64,000 nt of DNA from Rhizophagus clarus (Eukaryota; Glomeromycota; Glomeromycetes; Glomerales; Glomeraceae), in contig BLAL01000286.1 in the NCBI GenBank assembly GCA_015698045.1, positions 62,001-126,000 of the forward strand, written 5' to 3'. Shown here one piece after another: positions 22,780 to 32,839 of the stretch. The notes beneath the pieces were generated by a model. The model saw nothing but the letters and a program-made list of their open reading frames with translations. It was not told the DNA's origin and ran no database searches. Numbering within the stretch: position 1 is the first letter of the stretch; each line of letters begins with the position of its first letter. Position numbers and translations under genes: made by a program.

Positions 22780-22995
22780 TTTCCCGATGATTAGAAATAT
22801 GACTTGACATTCATTTTTCTCATCCTTCCTGGGGTACGTCCACTCGGAAACTAACTCATCATTAGATTGTAGGCCATTTAAGCAATTCTTTTTGCAGCAA
22901 TACGCTCTTGCGAATTTGCGGTTATACATTTAGCAGCAACTCTTCCCATTGATTCTGTATGATTTTGATATAATCTCTTTCAGATTCTCATGTGA
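22780..22995 (-). pseudogene. Kinase-family C-terminal fragment
   Basis: On the minus strand, pieces of the kinase C-terminus appear in changing frames: LKEIISKSYRINGK (intact: PQSIDFYINKVNG), then RVAAKCITANSQERI (intact: ELLRKCLTVTSKSRI), then DELVSEWTYPRKDEK (intact: NVLISEWTTTGRKTK). The order is the same as in the gene at 37295-38843. At least two frame changes separate the pieces and no N-lobe is present. It lies opposite in orientation to the truncated paralogue at 20630. Confidence 0.6.
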
Positions 22996-24851
22996 TTTCT
23001 AATAACATCAACCAATCATTTTAAAAATTCATGGTGCTGATTATTTTTTTTTGGCTTTCAGTTTATAAAGCATTAACTAAATTTTAATTGGATTACATAA
23101 TAATCATAACTAATCTATAAGAGTGCGTGTGAAATAAGCTACTTAGATATTATATTCTTGTGATCAAAAAAGGGAAGTTAAAAGATCTGCTATGTTGCTT
23201 TTTATAATTTTTTAATTTTGATTTCTATGGTATTGAACTGCCTTTTTTTATCCATCTGCTTAGACTTATCTTTAATTTTTCTAATACTTCTTATTTTTAA
23301 TTATTATTTGTTTGTATATTAAGTGATAGGTTTTGTGTTGAATTTGTATTTCTTTTTTTTTGCTGCTTGAAAGATTCCTGCATCACATTTATATTATTGC
23401 ATCTTTTTATAATGTTTTTTTCAAAAATCTGTAAAATAAATTAATTATTTTGTTAACAATTATTTTACTAAATTTTCTAAATGTTTTTTTTTACTATAAG
23501 TTGATTATTTTTATAACTATTATAATTAATATTATATAAAACAGAAAAAATATATAAAATATATAAAATATTATTTTTTTTTTAATTTACTAATTTATTA
23601 ACAATGTTTCTTAGGCTAATTAAACTTATTAAATTAAAATTTTTAATGCTTAAAAATTAAAAGTTATAAAAATTTTTTTAAGAACTCAATAAATAATAAA
23701 ATATATACCTAAATATAATGTTATCATTGGCTTGAAATTTTTGAAATTAACAAAATTTAGGCTAGTACTATAAAATTGACTAGCATTAAGAAATTTTTGG
23801 CCAGAATTATGATTTAATTTATGTGAAGATAATTATATTAAGAAATTTATTATATGTATGATCCAGTGTAAAAAGATTTGGACCTTACCAAAAAAGGATA
23901 AGATTTACACTAAGGAAAAATTTTGTATAACTGAATATAACTGGCTAAAATTTATATGGGATTTTTGCAATAGAAAGGTACGAAACTCAAAAAAATTTTT
24001 AAATTTACTTTATATGCTAATTATATTTTTTATACTAAAATAAGTGTAAATTTAATGTTAATTAAATTTTTATTTTTTTTTAAGTTTCATGCCTTTCTAT
24101 TATAAAGACCCTATATGTTTATTTGGATATAATCGTCCAAATTAACTGCTTAAAATTTTTTTATTATATGATGCTTCCTTCTTCTTTAAAATGAAGTAGT
24201 AAATCACTAATAAACAATAAAAAATTAATGATAATATGTGCATATAATTGTCTTTCCAAGGCTAATTTTACAGAAAAAAGCTATCTGAAGCTTATATTAT
24301 GCAAGTGAGTTGCTGAAACACTGGATGTACTGAGAGTACAATTAGAAACATTGCGTCAGATTAGAATTATTGAAGTAAGCATACATTTACATTTCATGAA
24401 ATACTCAAATGACCTATTATAACTTTAAGCATAAAAAACAAAAAATAGTTAAATGTTTAGTGAAAACTAAAACTATTAGTGCTGGTTTAAATACATAAAA
24501 AAAAGGTATCATTTTCTTGTTAAATAAAAAAACAGTATGATCATATAATTTCAAATATATCACCTCATTACTATATACTTTAGCAAATTAGAGGCATTTT
24601 GGTGATTGTAAATGGTAAAGTTATAAAATTAAGTCTATATCCAAACTTATTGTTTGTTTAAAATACACTTTTAAATTCATATAAAAATAAATTTAATTCA
24701 AAGATTATAATTGGATTGCAGAGAAAAGTACTTAAAAATACAAGGCATATTTTGAAGCTAACAAAAACATATAATTTATTGATAAAAAATTTGAGAATTA
24801 TAGTAATTCTAATGATGATGCATAATTTGATGTAATAAATATATATTATTG

Positions 24852-24965
24852 GATGGAGGTGTAGCTATATCGGTCACAGGACCGAATGATTGGATGAAAA
24901 TAGGCCATGTAGTGGCCATTTTCACCAATCAATGAAGGTCCCTGTGACCGATATAGCCCCACATC
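24852..24965. repeat. Near-perfect ~114-bp palindrome
   Basis: TATTGGATG..GCTATATCGGTCACAGG reads inward from the left and, as its inverse, CCTGTGACCGATATAGC..CATCCAATA from the right, with GGCCATGTAGTGGCC at the turn. It is much more GC-rich than its surroundings and would fold as a long hairpin. It ends about 145 bp before the Crypton ATG, so it could be part of that element's promoter, or a tiny fold-back element of its own. Confidence 0.75.
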
Positions 24966-25108
24966 CAATAAAAGTATTATCGTTCTGACATTTCTGATCA
25001 TGTTGTATTACAAAATTAGACTATTTAAACTATAATTTAATCTTTTTGCTAAGCCATCCCTTTCGCATTCTTGTTTTTACCTTCTATTAAAAAATTTTTT
25101 ATTTTAAA

Positions 25109-26748
25109 ATGCCATATGAAAAGTCCAAAAAAAATAAAACTACAGAACAAAAAAACAATACAAATGATGTTGATTTTTATAGAGAAGTAAATAAAGTGAA
25201 AAATACACATTATGCTACTAATAATTGGATTAAGTCTCTAGAAAACTTTCGTAAAAAACAAGGTTGTGATGAAAAAATTGAAGAGATTAACAATGTAGAA
25301 AAATTAGATCAACAACTAGCAGAATTTATTGCATCAATGAAACAAAAAAATGGAAAAGAATATGCAACAAGTTCTGTAAAGGCTGCAGTTGCAGCACTCT
25401 ATCGATATTTGAACAAAAATTCCATAATTAAACATATTAATATTTATGACACTAATATTTTTACTATTCTATCTGAAACTGTAAGCGGAAAAATTAAGTA
25501 TTTAAGTAACCTTGGATATGGAGAGGCCAATGGCTCTAATGGATTAAGTTTTAAAGAAATACAACAAATATTATCTCATAAATTTATGGATGGATCAACA
25601 CCAGAAAGATTATTAAGAAGAGTATTTTTTCATAATGCAATAATTCTTAAGTTAGGAGGAGGCGAGTATTCATCAATTGAAGCAAATAATTTTAAAAAAC
25701 GAAAGGATGGGGGATTTGATGTATATATATATCATTCAAAAACTAATCAACGGAGATTGTCAAATGATCGTGAAAAAGCAGAGATATTAATTATACCAAA
25801 TCAGGCAGAAGTAATTAATGATTATGAATCATATTTTGCAAAAAGACCTGTTTTAGCTGATAAGCAATTTTATTTACAAGAATATGATGAAGAAAAAGGT
25901 AAAATTTTTTTGTTTGTTTTGTTTGTTTTTCAAAATTAACATATTTTTCTTATTATATAATAGCACTTCAAACTGGAGTTTGGTATAAAAATTCTCATAT
26001 AGGTGAAGCACGTTTAAAAGGATTTATGCGTGATATATGCAGATTAACAGAAATTGATCTTACAAATCGTAAGATGACTAACCATGGTGGATGAAAGACC
26101 ATGATTCAAGGTTTATAAAATACAGGAATTTCACGTGATCAAATGCGTTTACAATCACGACATAAAACTGAAAAAGGATTAAAACCATATGAATTATCAA
26201 GAATTGGTGAACAGGCAAACATGATGAGCAAAATGATGATGCAAATATATGGTTCCAAAATAAATTTGGGTAATGCATATGGTATCAACATTAAACTTCT
26301 CATTTTCAATTAATTTTTAATTTGTTTAATATTAACTTTTTAACAATTTATTAAATATACTATAGAAACTGATGTTGAAAATGTGAAAAACAGTGAATCT
26401 TCTAAGAGTAATATTAATATAGTACAAAATAAAATAAATGAACCTCAAGGGAATTATGGCTTTACAACAGCAAGAGAAGGTATATATTGCATTTAATATT
26501 TAAAATTTATTAAATTGGGATTTATTGGTAAAAAATTTTTTATTTTAATTAAATTAGCAATGCAAGTTTCTAAACCTTTGAATGAATCCAATGTAAATAA
26601 AAAAGCATCCTTGCCTCTTCAAACTTCAGACAAAAATTTATTGGAAATTTCCATACAGCCAGAACAATTTTTTTCCTTAATGCAAAGTGGTTCTTTAACT
26701 AATTTTAATGTTAAAATTAATGTTACGAGCGATAGCCATAATAAATAG
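25109..26748 (+). pseudogene. Crypton tyrosine recombinase (DUF3504-type), decayed
   Basis: Four exons (25109-25898, 25964-26269, 26366-26479, 26558-26748) with clean GT..AG junctions give a 466-codon frame. The product resembles the Crypton-derived recombinase domain also known from ZMYM and QRICH1 proteins: LSFKEIQQILSHK (residues ~140-155), a box I region IILKLGGGEYSS, then WYKNSHIGEARLKGFMRDIC, TNHGG(stop)KTMIQGL and RLQSRHKTEKGLKPYELS. In active relatives these read LRGGEH and NHSGRKT. Here the box I Arg is Gly, the His is Tyr, and the box II Arg codon is TGA (26092), with another stop TAA at 26116. Both stops fit single C-to-T changes. Cryptons integrate DNA by tyrosine recombinase chemistry. 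This copy is inactive but still well preserved. Confidence 0.8.
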
Positions 26749-27014
26749 GTAATTACTAATAGGTAGTTTAATATAGCTGTCAATAATTATATATCAAATT
26801 TAAATTTCATGTACTTGATCTGTTATTGTTACGCCTAATAAAAATATCGGTCCATGAAGATCAGCATGATCCTATTGGGCTGAACGATAATGTTATTTAT
26901 AATATTTCCCAATATATACTGATAAGATTTATATATAAAAAAATAAAGTTTGCCTAATAAAAAAATTTTTTATTAGCATTTGTTTGAGGTCCAAATCTTT
27001 TTGCACCGGACCAT

Positions 27015-27660
27015 AATTAAGTATAAAAAAAATTACCCTATTAAAAAGTGTAACAAGGACTATCCTAATAACATCTAATCTAGATAAATCCGGGCGTTGC
27101 CTTAAAAAAACGAGACATCCCTAATATGCACTGGAGAAAAAATAAAGAGGATGGATAAACTACAAATTAGTCCCAGTTTTTATAGCGAGAACTGCCAATC
27201 CACCTGCATCGCTCGAAGGCGGGGGGATTGCTAACACCATTACTACATCTTAACAAACTCAAACATAAAAAAAAAGTAAAACAAAAAATGTTAAGAGACT
27301 CCTTTGTCTTCCCATTACAAAAAAAAAAAAAATCCGCGAAACGAGGCTGGTAATGATAACACTACATCGCAATCGATTCTCCCCACGCGACCACGTGTAT
27401 AGAAATACCAAATACAATATATACGAGAGTTAATCTTTACCCACTATGTAGGGACGTGCAAAGACTTCCCCAATCGCCACCGCTACCCTTATTTGTTTGA
27501 TAGTATCAACAGGCGTTTTGAAATCTAACCGGAAGCCTATTTGTTGTGAGTCACATGATCGTAATCTCCATCAGATTATGAACTTTGTTTCCATTCGCTA
27601 CGTAAAGCTTGATACGCTCAGTTTGCTGGAATTACATGATAGACTCCTCGATCTCAAAAA
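27015..27660. other. No gene recognised; GC-richer block
   Basis: From about 27080 to 27260 the sequence is less AT-rich than its flanks (for example CCACCTGCATCGCTCGAAGG) and looks conserved, but I find no frame, tRNA boxes or TIRs. From 27497 a plus-strand frame (VSTGVLKSNRKPICCESHD) runs to 27679. It could be 5' sequence of the kinase pseudogene that follows. Confidence 0.25.
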
Positions 27661-27662
27661 TC

Positions 27663-29000
27663 ATGTTCAAAAGTGTTAAATCACGACAAAGAAATAATTA
27701 CAGGCAATTCGTCTCTGAAGAACTTTTGATCCGTCAACGACTAGTTGCGGGTACGTAAAATTTTTAATTTTTAATTAATTAATTTTATTTTTTGATGGTT
27801 TATCATCTGTAGAAGAAAATAGAGCAAAAGTACTAATCAAAAGTCTTGAATCACTTAGAAACCAACTCAAATCGATGCTGAAGGATCCTTTAAGCGAATT
27901 TTCCACGTTCTGGGCAAAGATAAATATGTTGGAAATTTCAGGGAAATTTCGGATGGTAAGCTTAATAAGCTTTTTTATCGTTTAACCGTATGTTCATTGA
28001 AAGGAGTCTCTAGCAAAAAATTACGCTTTTGATCTCCCGTTCTCAAATCACAGGAAAACAATAATAAAGCTCATTCTCAACATAGTGAGCAAGTTGACGT
28101 TTCAATGGATAAGTACGAGAGATTACGTTTTTGCTCTCCGTTCTCAAATCACGGGAAAACAAAAATACAAGCTCATTCTCAACATGTTGGGCAAGTTGGC
28201 GTTTCAATGGATAAGTACGAAAGATTACGCTTTTGGTCTCCGTTCTCAAATCACAAGAAAACAACAATACAAGCTCATTCTCAACATAGTGATTGGCGTT
28301 AAGGCGCTTCATGATACTGGATTTGTGCTCGTGACCTGTGATAAAATAATACTGCTGAGAAGTTGGCAGACGGGTGCACAAATCTGAAGTAAGTAAAATT
28401 TTGTTTTATTACTGACGGTCTGAGCGCAATACTATACACTTATTTTCATTTGTCACTAAAATAACAATGTAGTTGGTGGCGAATAACGATAAGTCGGAAC
28501 ATTCTTTGCTAAATATTTACTAAAAGCATTTATTATTCACTTGTTACAAGAAGAGTTTATGTTATTTAATAGTTTTTACATTTAACCACGGTTTCATTAT
28601 ACTTCTTATCACATGTTCCATTAGATAAAGTTGGCACAAGTCTACCAGATTCATATCTACAAATTGTACAGGTAAGATATTATAAACTAATTGTATTATA
28701 TATATTTTTTTTATAAACATAACAAAGCTCATAATCAACAAATGCTAAGATCTGCTTCAACACTACCGGTACCAATAACGATCATACATTTCTTGAGCAA
28801 TTAATCGATCCTTGCTCTAAAGATGTATATATGCAGGCTGAGTTTAGCATAGCAAATATTCTCAGGTTTAGCACCTTGGGAGAGATCATTGACACAACCT
28901 TAGAGAAGTTATAACGGTCTATCAAAGTCACGAGAATTGCTGCCAAAATATATAACTGTAAATTCGAAAGAGCGTAAAGAATTGCTTGATTAGCTTTTAC
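27663..29000 (+). pseudogene. Kinase-family pseudogene with an alternative N-terminus
   Basis: The first two exons are open: MFKSVKSRQRNNYRQFVSEE... (27663-27750) and EENRAKVLIKSLESLRNQLK... (27813-27955), with GTACGT and GTAAGC donors and a CTGTAG acceptor placed as in the intact gene. The kinase core then decays. Exon 3 sequence is triplicated (28014-28310), the catalytic loop (intact HCDLSEVN) is garbled near 28320-28350, and intron 4 plus exon 5 remain recognisable at 28660-28990 (ATCTGCTTCAACACTACCGG, then LIDPCSKDVYM and a reading change). Several breaks are present in the core. The N-terminal exons differ from those of the intact gene, so this came from a divergent paralogue. Confidence 0.7.
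28014..28310 (+). repeat. Triplicated ~102-bp segment of kinase exon 3
   Basis: The segment ATTACGCTTTTG..TCTCCGTTCTCAAATCAC..AAAACAA..AAGCTCATTCTCAACAT occurs three times with starts near 28020, 28122 and 28224, joined by AGCAAGTTGACGTTTCAATGGATAAGTACGA. It corresponds to the part of the intact gene encoding DKYSQTLKDFAFASRSQITG and downstream. The copies differ by only a few bases, so the duplication is recent relative to the loss of the gene. Confidence 0.75.
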
Positions 29001-29029
29001 AATCCAAAGATAACGCAAAGATAACGAGT

Positions 29030-29796
29030 AGGTGATCTCAGGAAGAATGAAAGAAAAAAGAATTATCGCAAGTGGGTGACCTCAGAAACAATGAAAAAAA
29101 AAAATATATATATATAAGCTAGTGGGAAGAATAATAAAAAAAAAAGATTATAAGCAAAATCGAAACTTTGCTATAATCTTTCTGATTAGTTAAGGGAGGG
29201 AATCGAAATATTTATAATCACCAGGAAAACATAATAACTAATGTGTTAATTTATTTATCAAGGGTATCTTATTCATCAAAAATAAATATACTCGAGAAAA
29301 TTTTAAATACGAAAAGGGAAAAAATCTTAAAAAAGGTTTAATTGTTGCAAAAATTACAAAGATTCTATTGAGATTTGAGTAAGATATTGATCAATGAAAG
29401 TAATACGTCATTTATCAATCTAATTATTTATGGAGAAAATATTTCACTTTGCATTTCATGTACGAATCTATAGATCGTATTAATAATTAATAAAGAAATG
29501 CATGTTACCAATTAAAAATTGTTATGAAGTACATGAAATAAGCCACGGAGTACCAATATAAGTATACTGTTATATATATGTATATATCGTATAAGAAAGA
29601 TATCCACAGCACAGAAGTACAAACAAAAGATCATTCTTTTTGTGTATAGCAAATACTTGGATCATCATTTTCTATTACGTCATATGAAATCTAAACTTCT
29701 GACGTTCCAATTGTAACTAAACTCGACTAATACAAATTCACTGAAATCTACCTTCAAGTCTGATCTTAAACAGAGTATGAACGGGATAATCACGAG

Positions 29797-29837
<41 letters not shown>

Positions 29838-30284
29838 AATAAATAAATATAAAAAATATGAAATCAGTAGCCTCAATAAAAACAACACTACGGGTATTTA
29901 CCAACATTTTTTACTTTGAAAGCATACGATTTTCGATATCAAGAACTGATCAAAAAGCTAATACTTAATATTACCTTCCAATTTTACATTGATTACAAAG
30001 AAGTGGGATACTTTATTGACTTAATATCAATAATATTGTTAAAATATGTACCATCTCTTACTTCCCTAATAACAGGAATTTCTTTAACACATTACATATT
30101 GTACCTTCAAATTGACATCTGTATTTCTTGCAAAGCTAATAGTCTATATTTATTATAGTTGTATTATTAAAATCTCAATAAACATTTTTTTTTCAATAAA
30201 AGCACAATAATATTCCTACTTACTTTCAACTCCAATTCAGATCTTGTTCGTCGGCTACTTTTCAATTACATAATTATTAAAAGG
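29030..30284. other. No gene recognised; poly-A tract
   Basis: A run of about 37 A lies at 29800-29836 followed by AAATAAATAAATA. I see no TIRs or open exons I can defend. The frame at 29916-30158 is hydrophobic and AT-driven. Confidence 0.35.
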
Positions 30285-30292
30285 GTTACGGG

Positions 30293-30483
30293 TAGTGATG
30301 GGACTTAAAAATTATTTCAAATCTTTTTTAATTAATAAGTACTTAATAAGTACTTATTAAGTTAATTATTAAGACTAATTATTAACTTAAAAATTAAAAG
30401 TCCTATGTTAATTTAAATTATTGACTTATTAAGTTAAAATTAAAAATAGTTATTAAGTTAAAAATTAAAAAATCTCATCACTA
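30293..30483. mobile_element. 191-bp hAT-type MITE with perfect 8-bp target duplication
   Basis: TAGTGATGGGACTT at the left is mirrored by ..ATCTCATCACTA at the right, and GTTACGGG occurs immediately on both sides (30285-30292 and 30484-30491). An 8-bp duplication and TAGTGATGGG ends are typical of hAT elements. The interior is an AT-rich imperfect palindrome of TTAATAAGTACTTATTAA words. The intact duplication indicates a fairly recent insertion. Confidence 0.9.
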
Positions 30484-30570
30484 GTTACGGGGTTACTACC
30501 ATCAGCACGTCACCGATGCGTTACTGTGTGAAAGATCAAGGCTTCGAATCTGGTACATAAGACTAAAAAG

Positions 30571-30745
30571 ATGAGAAATCTAGACGATAGTTCACTTTTA
30601 GATCTTGCATCCTACACTGATCGGGACCATATTTGTTTAATAAATTTAGGTACAGCGATTGATTGAACTTTCTAATGATCGTGGAAGAGGATGTGCTGTA
30701 TGTCGTCCAATCTCTCCAGATAATCTTATATGTTTTCTTCCTTGG
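30571..30745 (+). pseudogene. Possible gene fragment with CAVC motif
   Basis: From ATG 30571 the frame reads MRNLDDSSLLDLASYTDRDH, ICLINLGTAID, then stops. One base over, it continues ELSNDRGRGCAVCRPISPDN, LICFLPW up to a possible GTAGGA donor at 30745. The two halves join naturally if one T in GATTGATTGAAC is removed, so this is either a frameshifted relic or two exons. Composition is protein-like. The hAT MITE at 30293 lies just upstream. I do not recognise the protein. Confidence 0.3.
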
Positions 30746-30759
30746 TAGGATTCTCTTTT

Positions 30760-31600
30760 CTGTTCCTAATTACTTTCTTGTTCTTGTATCAAGTCATTAT
30801 TGCCAATTTTCATTCTGCATTTGCTTTTTCGCCTACGGGTTGATTTGCATTTTCTGGGTTGTGTGTAAATAAGAAATTTATTATCCCGATCCGACTTTGT
30901 AATAAATAACTTGTTTGTTGTGTAAACTATTTCCTGATTTGTTAACATATTTATTATAAAGAAGTCCATGTGCATCACTCATGAAATGGGAATTAGGGAT
31001 GACATGTAAAAGGATAATTATGAAAATACGCATGAATCCAGAATGGAAGAAATTAGACAGGTTGATTTCACTTATTTAAAAATTTAATAAAGATAATTCA
31101 AAATGTGATATATGAATGATACTTCAGATTTCTTAGCTTTAACCTTTTATTGTGTATATCGAAAGAGTTTTAATTGGCCAAAGAGTTTTAAAGATGATGA
31201 GCTTTAATTGACGGATTTAAGAAAAATGTGGATAACGCGTTTTGATTGTCATCAGATATCACATGAACTTCACGAGACCTCCGGCGAAAAAGAATTCTTT
31301 TAATATTTTATGAAGGGGTTTATACGAATTTTTTTTTTTTTTATTTTTAAGAATCAAAAATACATAAATATGTTTAGCACTCGCTTCAATTTGATTTTGT
31401 ATACTACTGTCGCAATTAATAACTATACTATTTTCTCATTTACTTGATATTGCTAGAAAATTTTATTTTTGAAAGAAAGAATATATTGTCAGGTTTATTT
31501 GATAAAAGTATAATAAGTTTGAAATAATATAAGTTTGAAATTTAAACATTTCTAATTTATAATCAGTATCGACAATTTTTAAACATGAATATTTTGAATG
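30760..31600. other. No gene recognised
   Basis: Overlapping short frames on both strands near 30660-30980 have no recognisable motif. The rest is AT-rich intergenic DNA downstream of the minus-strand repeat-protein gene. Confidence 0.35.
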
Positions 31601-31625
31601 AATGAAAAGTTACATTTGTGTAACG

Positions 31626-32831
31626 TTACGGAGTAAAATCCATCTCGTCGGACTCAGATTCGGATTCATCGAATTCATCGAATTCACCGAATTCATCGAA
31701 TTTGTCGAATTTGTCGAATTTGTCGAATTCATCGAATTTGTCGAATTTGTCGAATTTGTCGAATTTGTCGAGTTCATTGAGGTCGTTAACAGATAAATTT
31801 ATCCTGAAATTTAAGAAAGAGAAAAAGATTATGAGAAAACTTTTGAAAGGACAAATTTTAGAATTGTTGAAATCGTTTCACTTTTTTTTTTAACTTACTG
31901 TTTAGAATTTTGTAATACAGATGGGGATGTTTGAGTGACTGCATCTTTGAATTTGCGTGTAATAATAGTAGGTTTCCTCTGAGTAATAAATTTACATCTT
32001 GGCGTTGTAGGTGCAATAGGTTTCCTCGGAGTTAAAGTATTATTATATTTATTAATAATACTTGGTTTGTTCGTAGGTTTCTTCGGAGTTATAGTATTAT
32101 TATATTTATTAATAATACTTTGTTGGTTCGTAGGTTTCCTCAGAGTTAAAGTATTATTACATTTTTTATTTACATTTGGTTGGTTCGTAGGTTTCCTCGG
32201 AGGTAAAGTATTATTAACCTTTTTAGTAACATTTGGTTGGTTCGTAGGTTTCCTCGGAGGTAAAGTATTATTAACCTTTTTAGTAACATTTGGTTGGTTC
32301 GTAGGTTTCCTCGGAGGTAAAGTATTATTAACCTTTTTAGTAACATTTGGTTGGTTCGTAGGTTTCCTCGGAGGTAAAGTATTATTAACCTTTTTAATAA
32401 CACTTGGTTGGTTCGTAGGTTTCCTCGGAGGTAAAGTATTATTATACTTTTTAATAATACTTGGTTGGTTCGTAGTTTTATGAGTACTTTGTTGGTTCGT
32501 AGTTTTATGAGTACTTGGTTGGTTCGTAGTTTTATGAGGTCGTTTCGTACTTTTATGAATAATACTCCGTCGTCTCGTAGTTCTATAAATTCGATTATTT
32601 TGTTGTTCATTATTAGCAAGACTTTTGAATGTTTAAGAGAAGAAAGACACGTATAGAAAAAACTTTACCTTAGTTGTTCTTGTCTTTGTCTTAATTTTTC
32701 TTGTCTAAACATTTCTTGCTTCAAATAGAACGTAGCACTTTTGGATGTTTTAGAAAAGTTAAATAAAAAAGTATGTGCGAAGAAAGAGACGTATAGGAAA
32801 AACTTTACCTTATTCTTCCTAATCGGGCCAT
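31626..32831 (-). CDS. Four-exon tandem-repeat protein with basic repeats and acidic tail
   Basis: Exons on the minus strand are 32831-32809, 32737-32669, 32621-31899 and 31803-31626. All introns are GT..AG and phase-consistent, giving 330 residues without a stop. The N-terminus is MARLGRI then a charged segment ATFYLKQEMFRQEKLRQRQE. Exon 3 holds three short HKTTNQ units and then eight 19-residue repeats of the type QPNVTKKVNNTLPPRKPTN, strongly basic and proline/asparagine-rich. Exon 4 encodes an acidic tail of DKF/DEF triplets ending DESESESDEMDFTP. The frame is kept through eight repeats and three splices, which argues for a real protein. There is no signal peptide or membrane segment. A charge-segregated, disordered, perhaps nuclear or scaffold protein is inference. 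I know no family that matches. Confidence 0.65.
31670..31780 (-). repeat. 9-bp coding repeat (DKF/DEF)n
   Basis: GACAAATTC and GATGAATTC nonamers (minus strand) alternate about thirteen times, encoding DKF and DEF triplets in the acidic tail of the repeat protein. Length polymorphism between strains would be expected. Confidence 0.8.
32000..32465 (-). repeat. 57-bp coding tandem repeat (eight 19-residue units)
   Basis: The 57-bp unit (on the plus strand GGTTGGTTCGTAGGTTTCCT..) repeats in frame. The three central units are identical in protein (QPNVTKKVNNTLPPRKPTN) and outer units diverge (PSIIKKY, PSVIKKV, PNVNKKC, PSIINKY). Divergence rising from the centre outward is the usual mark of unequal exchange. 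Confidence 0.85.
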
Positions 32832-32839
32832 TTTTAAAA

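Larger units (their letters stand above)
23859..27013. mobile_element. Mariner-type TIR shell enclosing a Crypton relic
   Basis: The left end after TA at 23857 reads TGATCCAGTGTAAAAAGATT and the right end before TA at 27014 is its inverse (TGGTCCGGTGCAAAAAGATT). 22 of 25 bases of the core match and the three mismatches are transitions. TA at both outer edges fits Tc1/mariner insertion. Near 24300-24370 a plus-strand remnant reads VAETLD in one frame and TESTIRNIASD in another, resembling the helix-turn-helix of Tc1/mariner-like transposases. The Crypton gene (25109-26748) and a palindrome (24852-24965) lie inside, so this looks like one element inside another. The superfamily assignment is moderate. 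Confidence 0.5.

Noticed and set aside
30480-30560. tRNA-like sequence near GGCTTCGAATCTGG
   Set aside because: A B-box-like word is present, but there is no matching A box, acceptor stem or anticodon arm.
32067-32619. Plus-strand and alternate minus-strand frames through the 57-bp repeat
   Set aside because: Only one minus-strand phase joins through consistent splice sites to upstream and downstream exons with a start and a stop.
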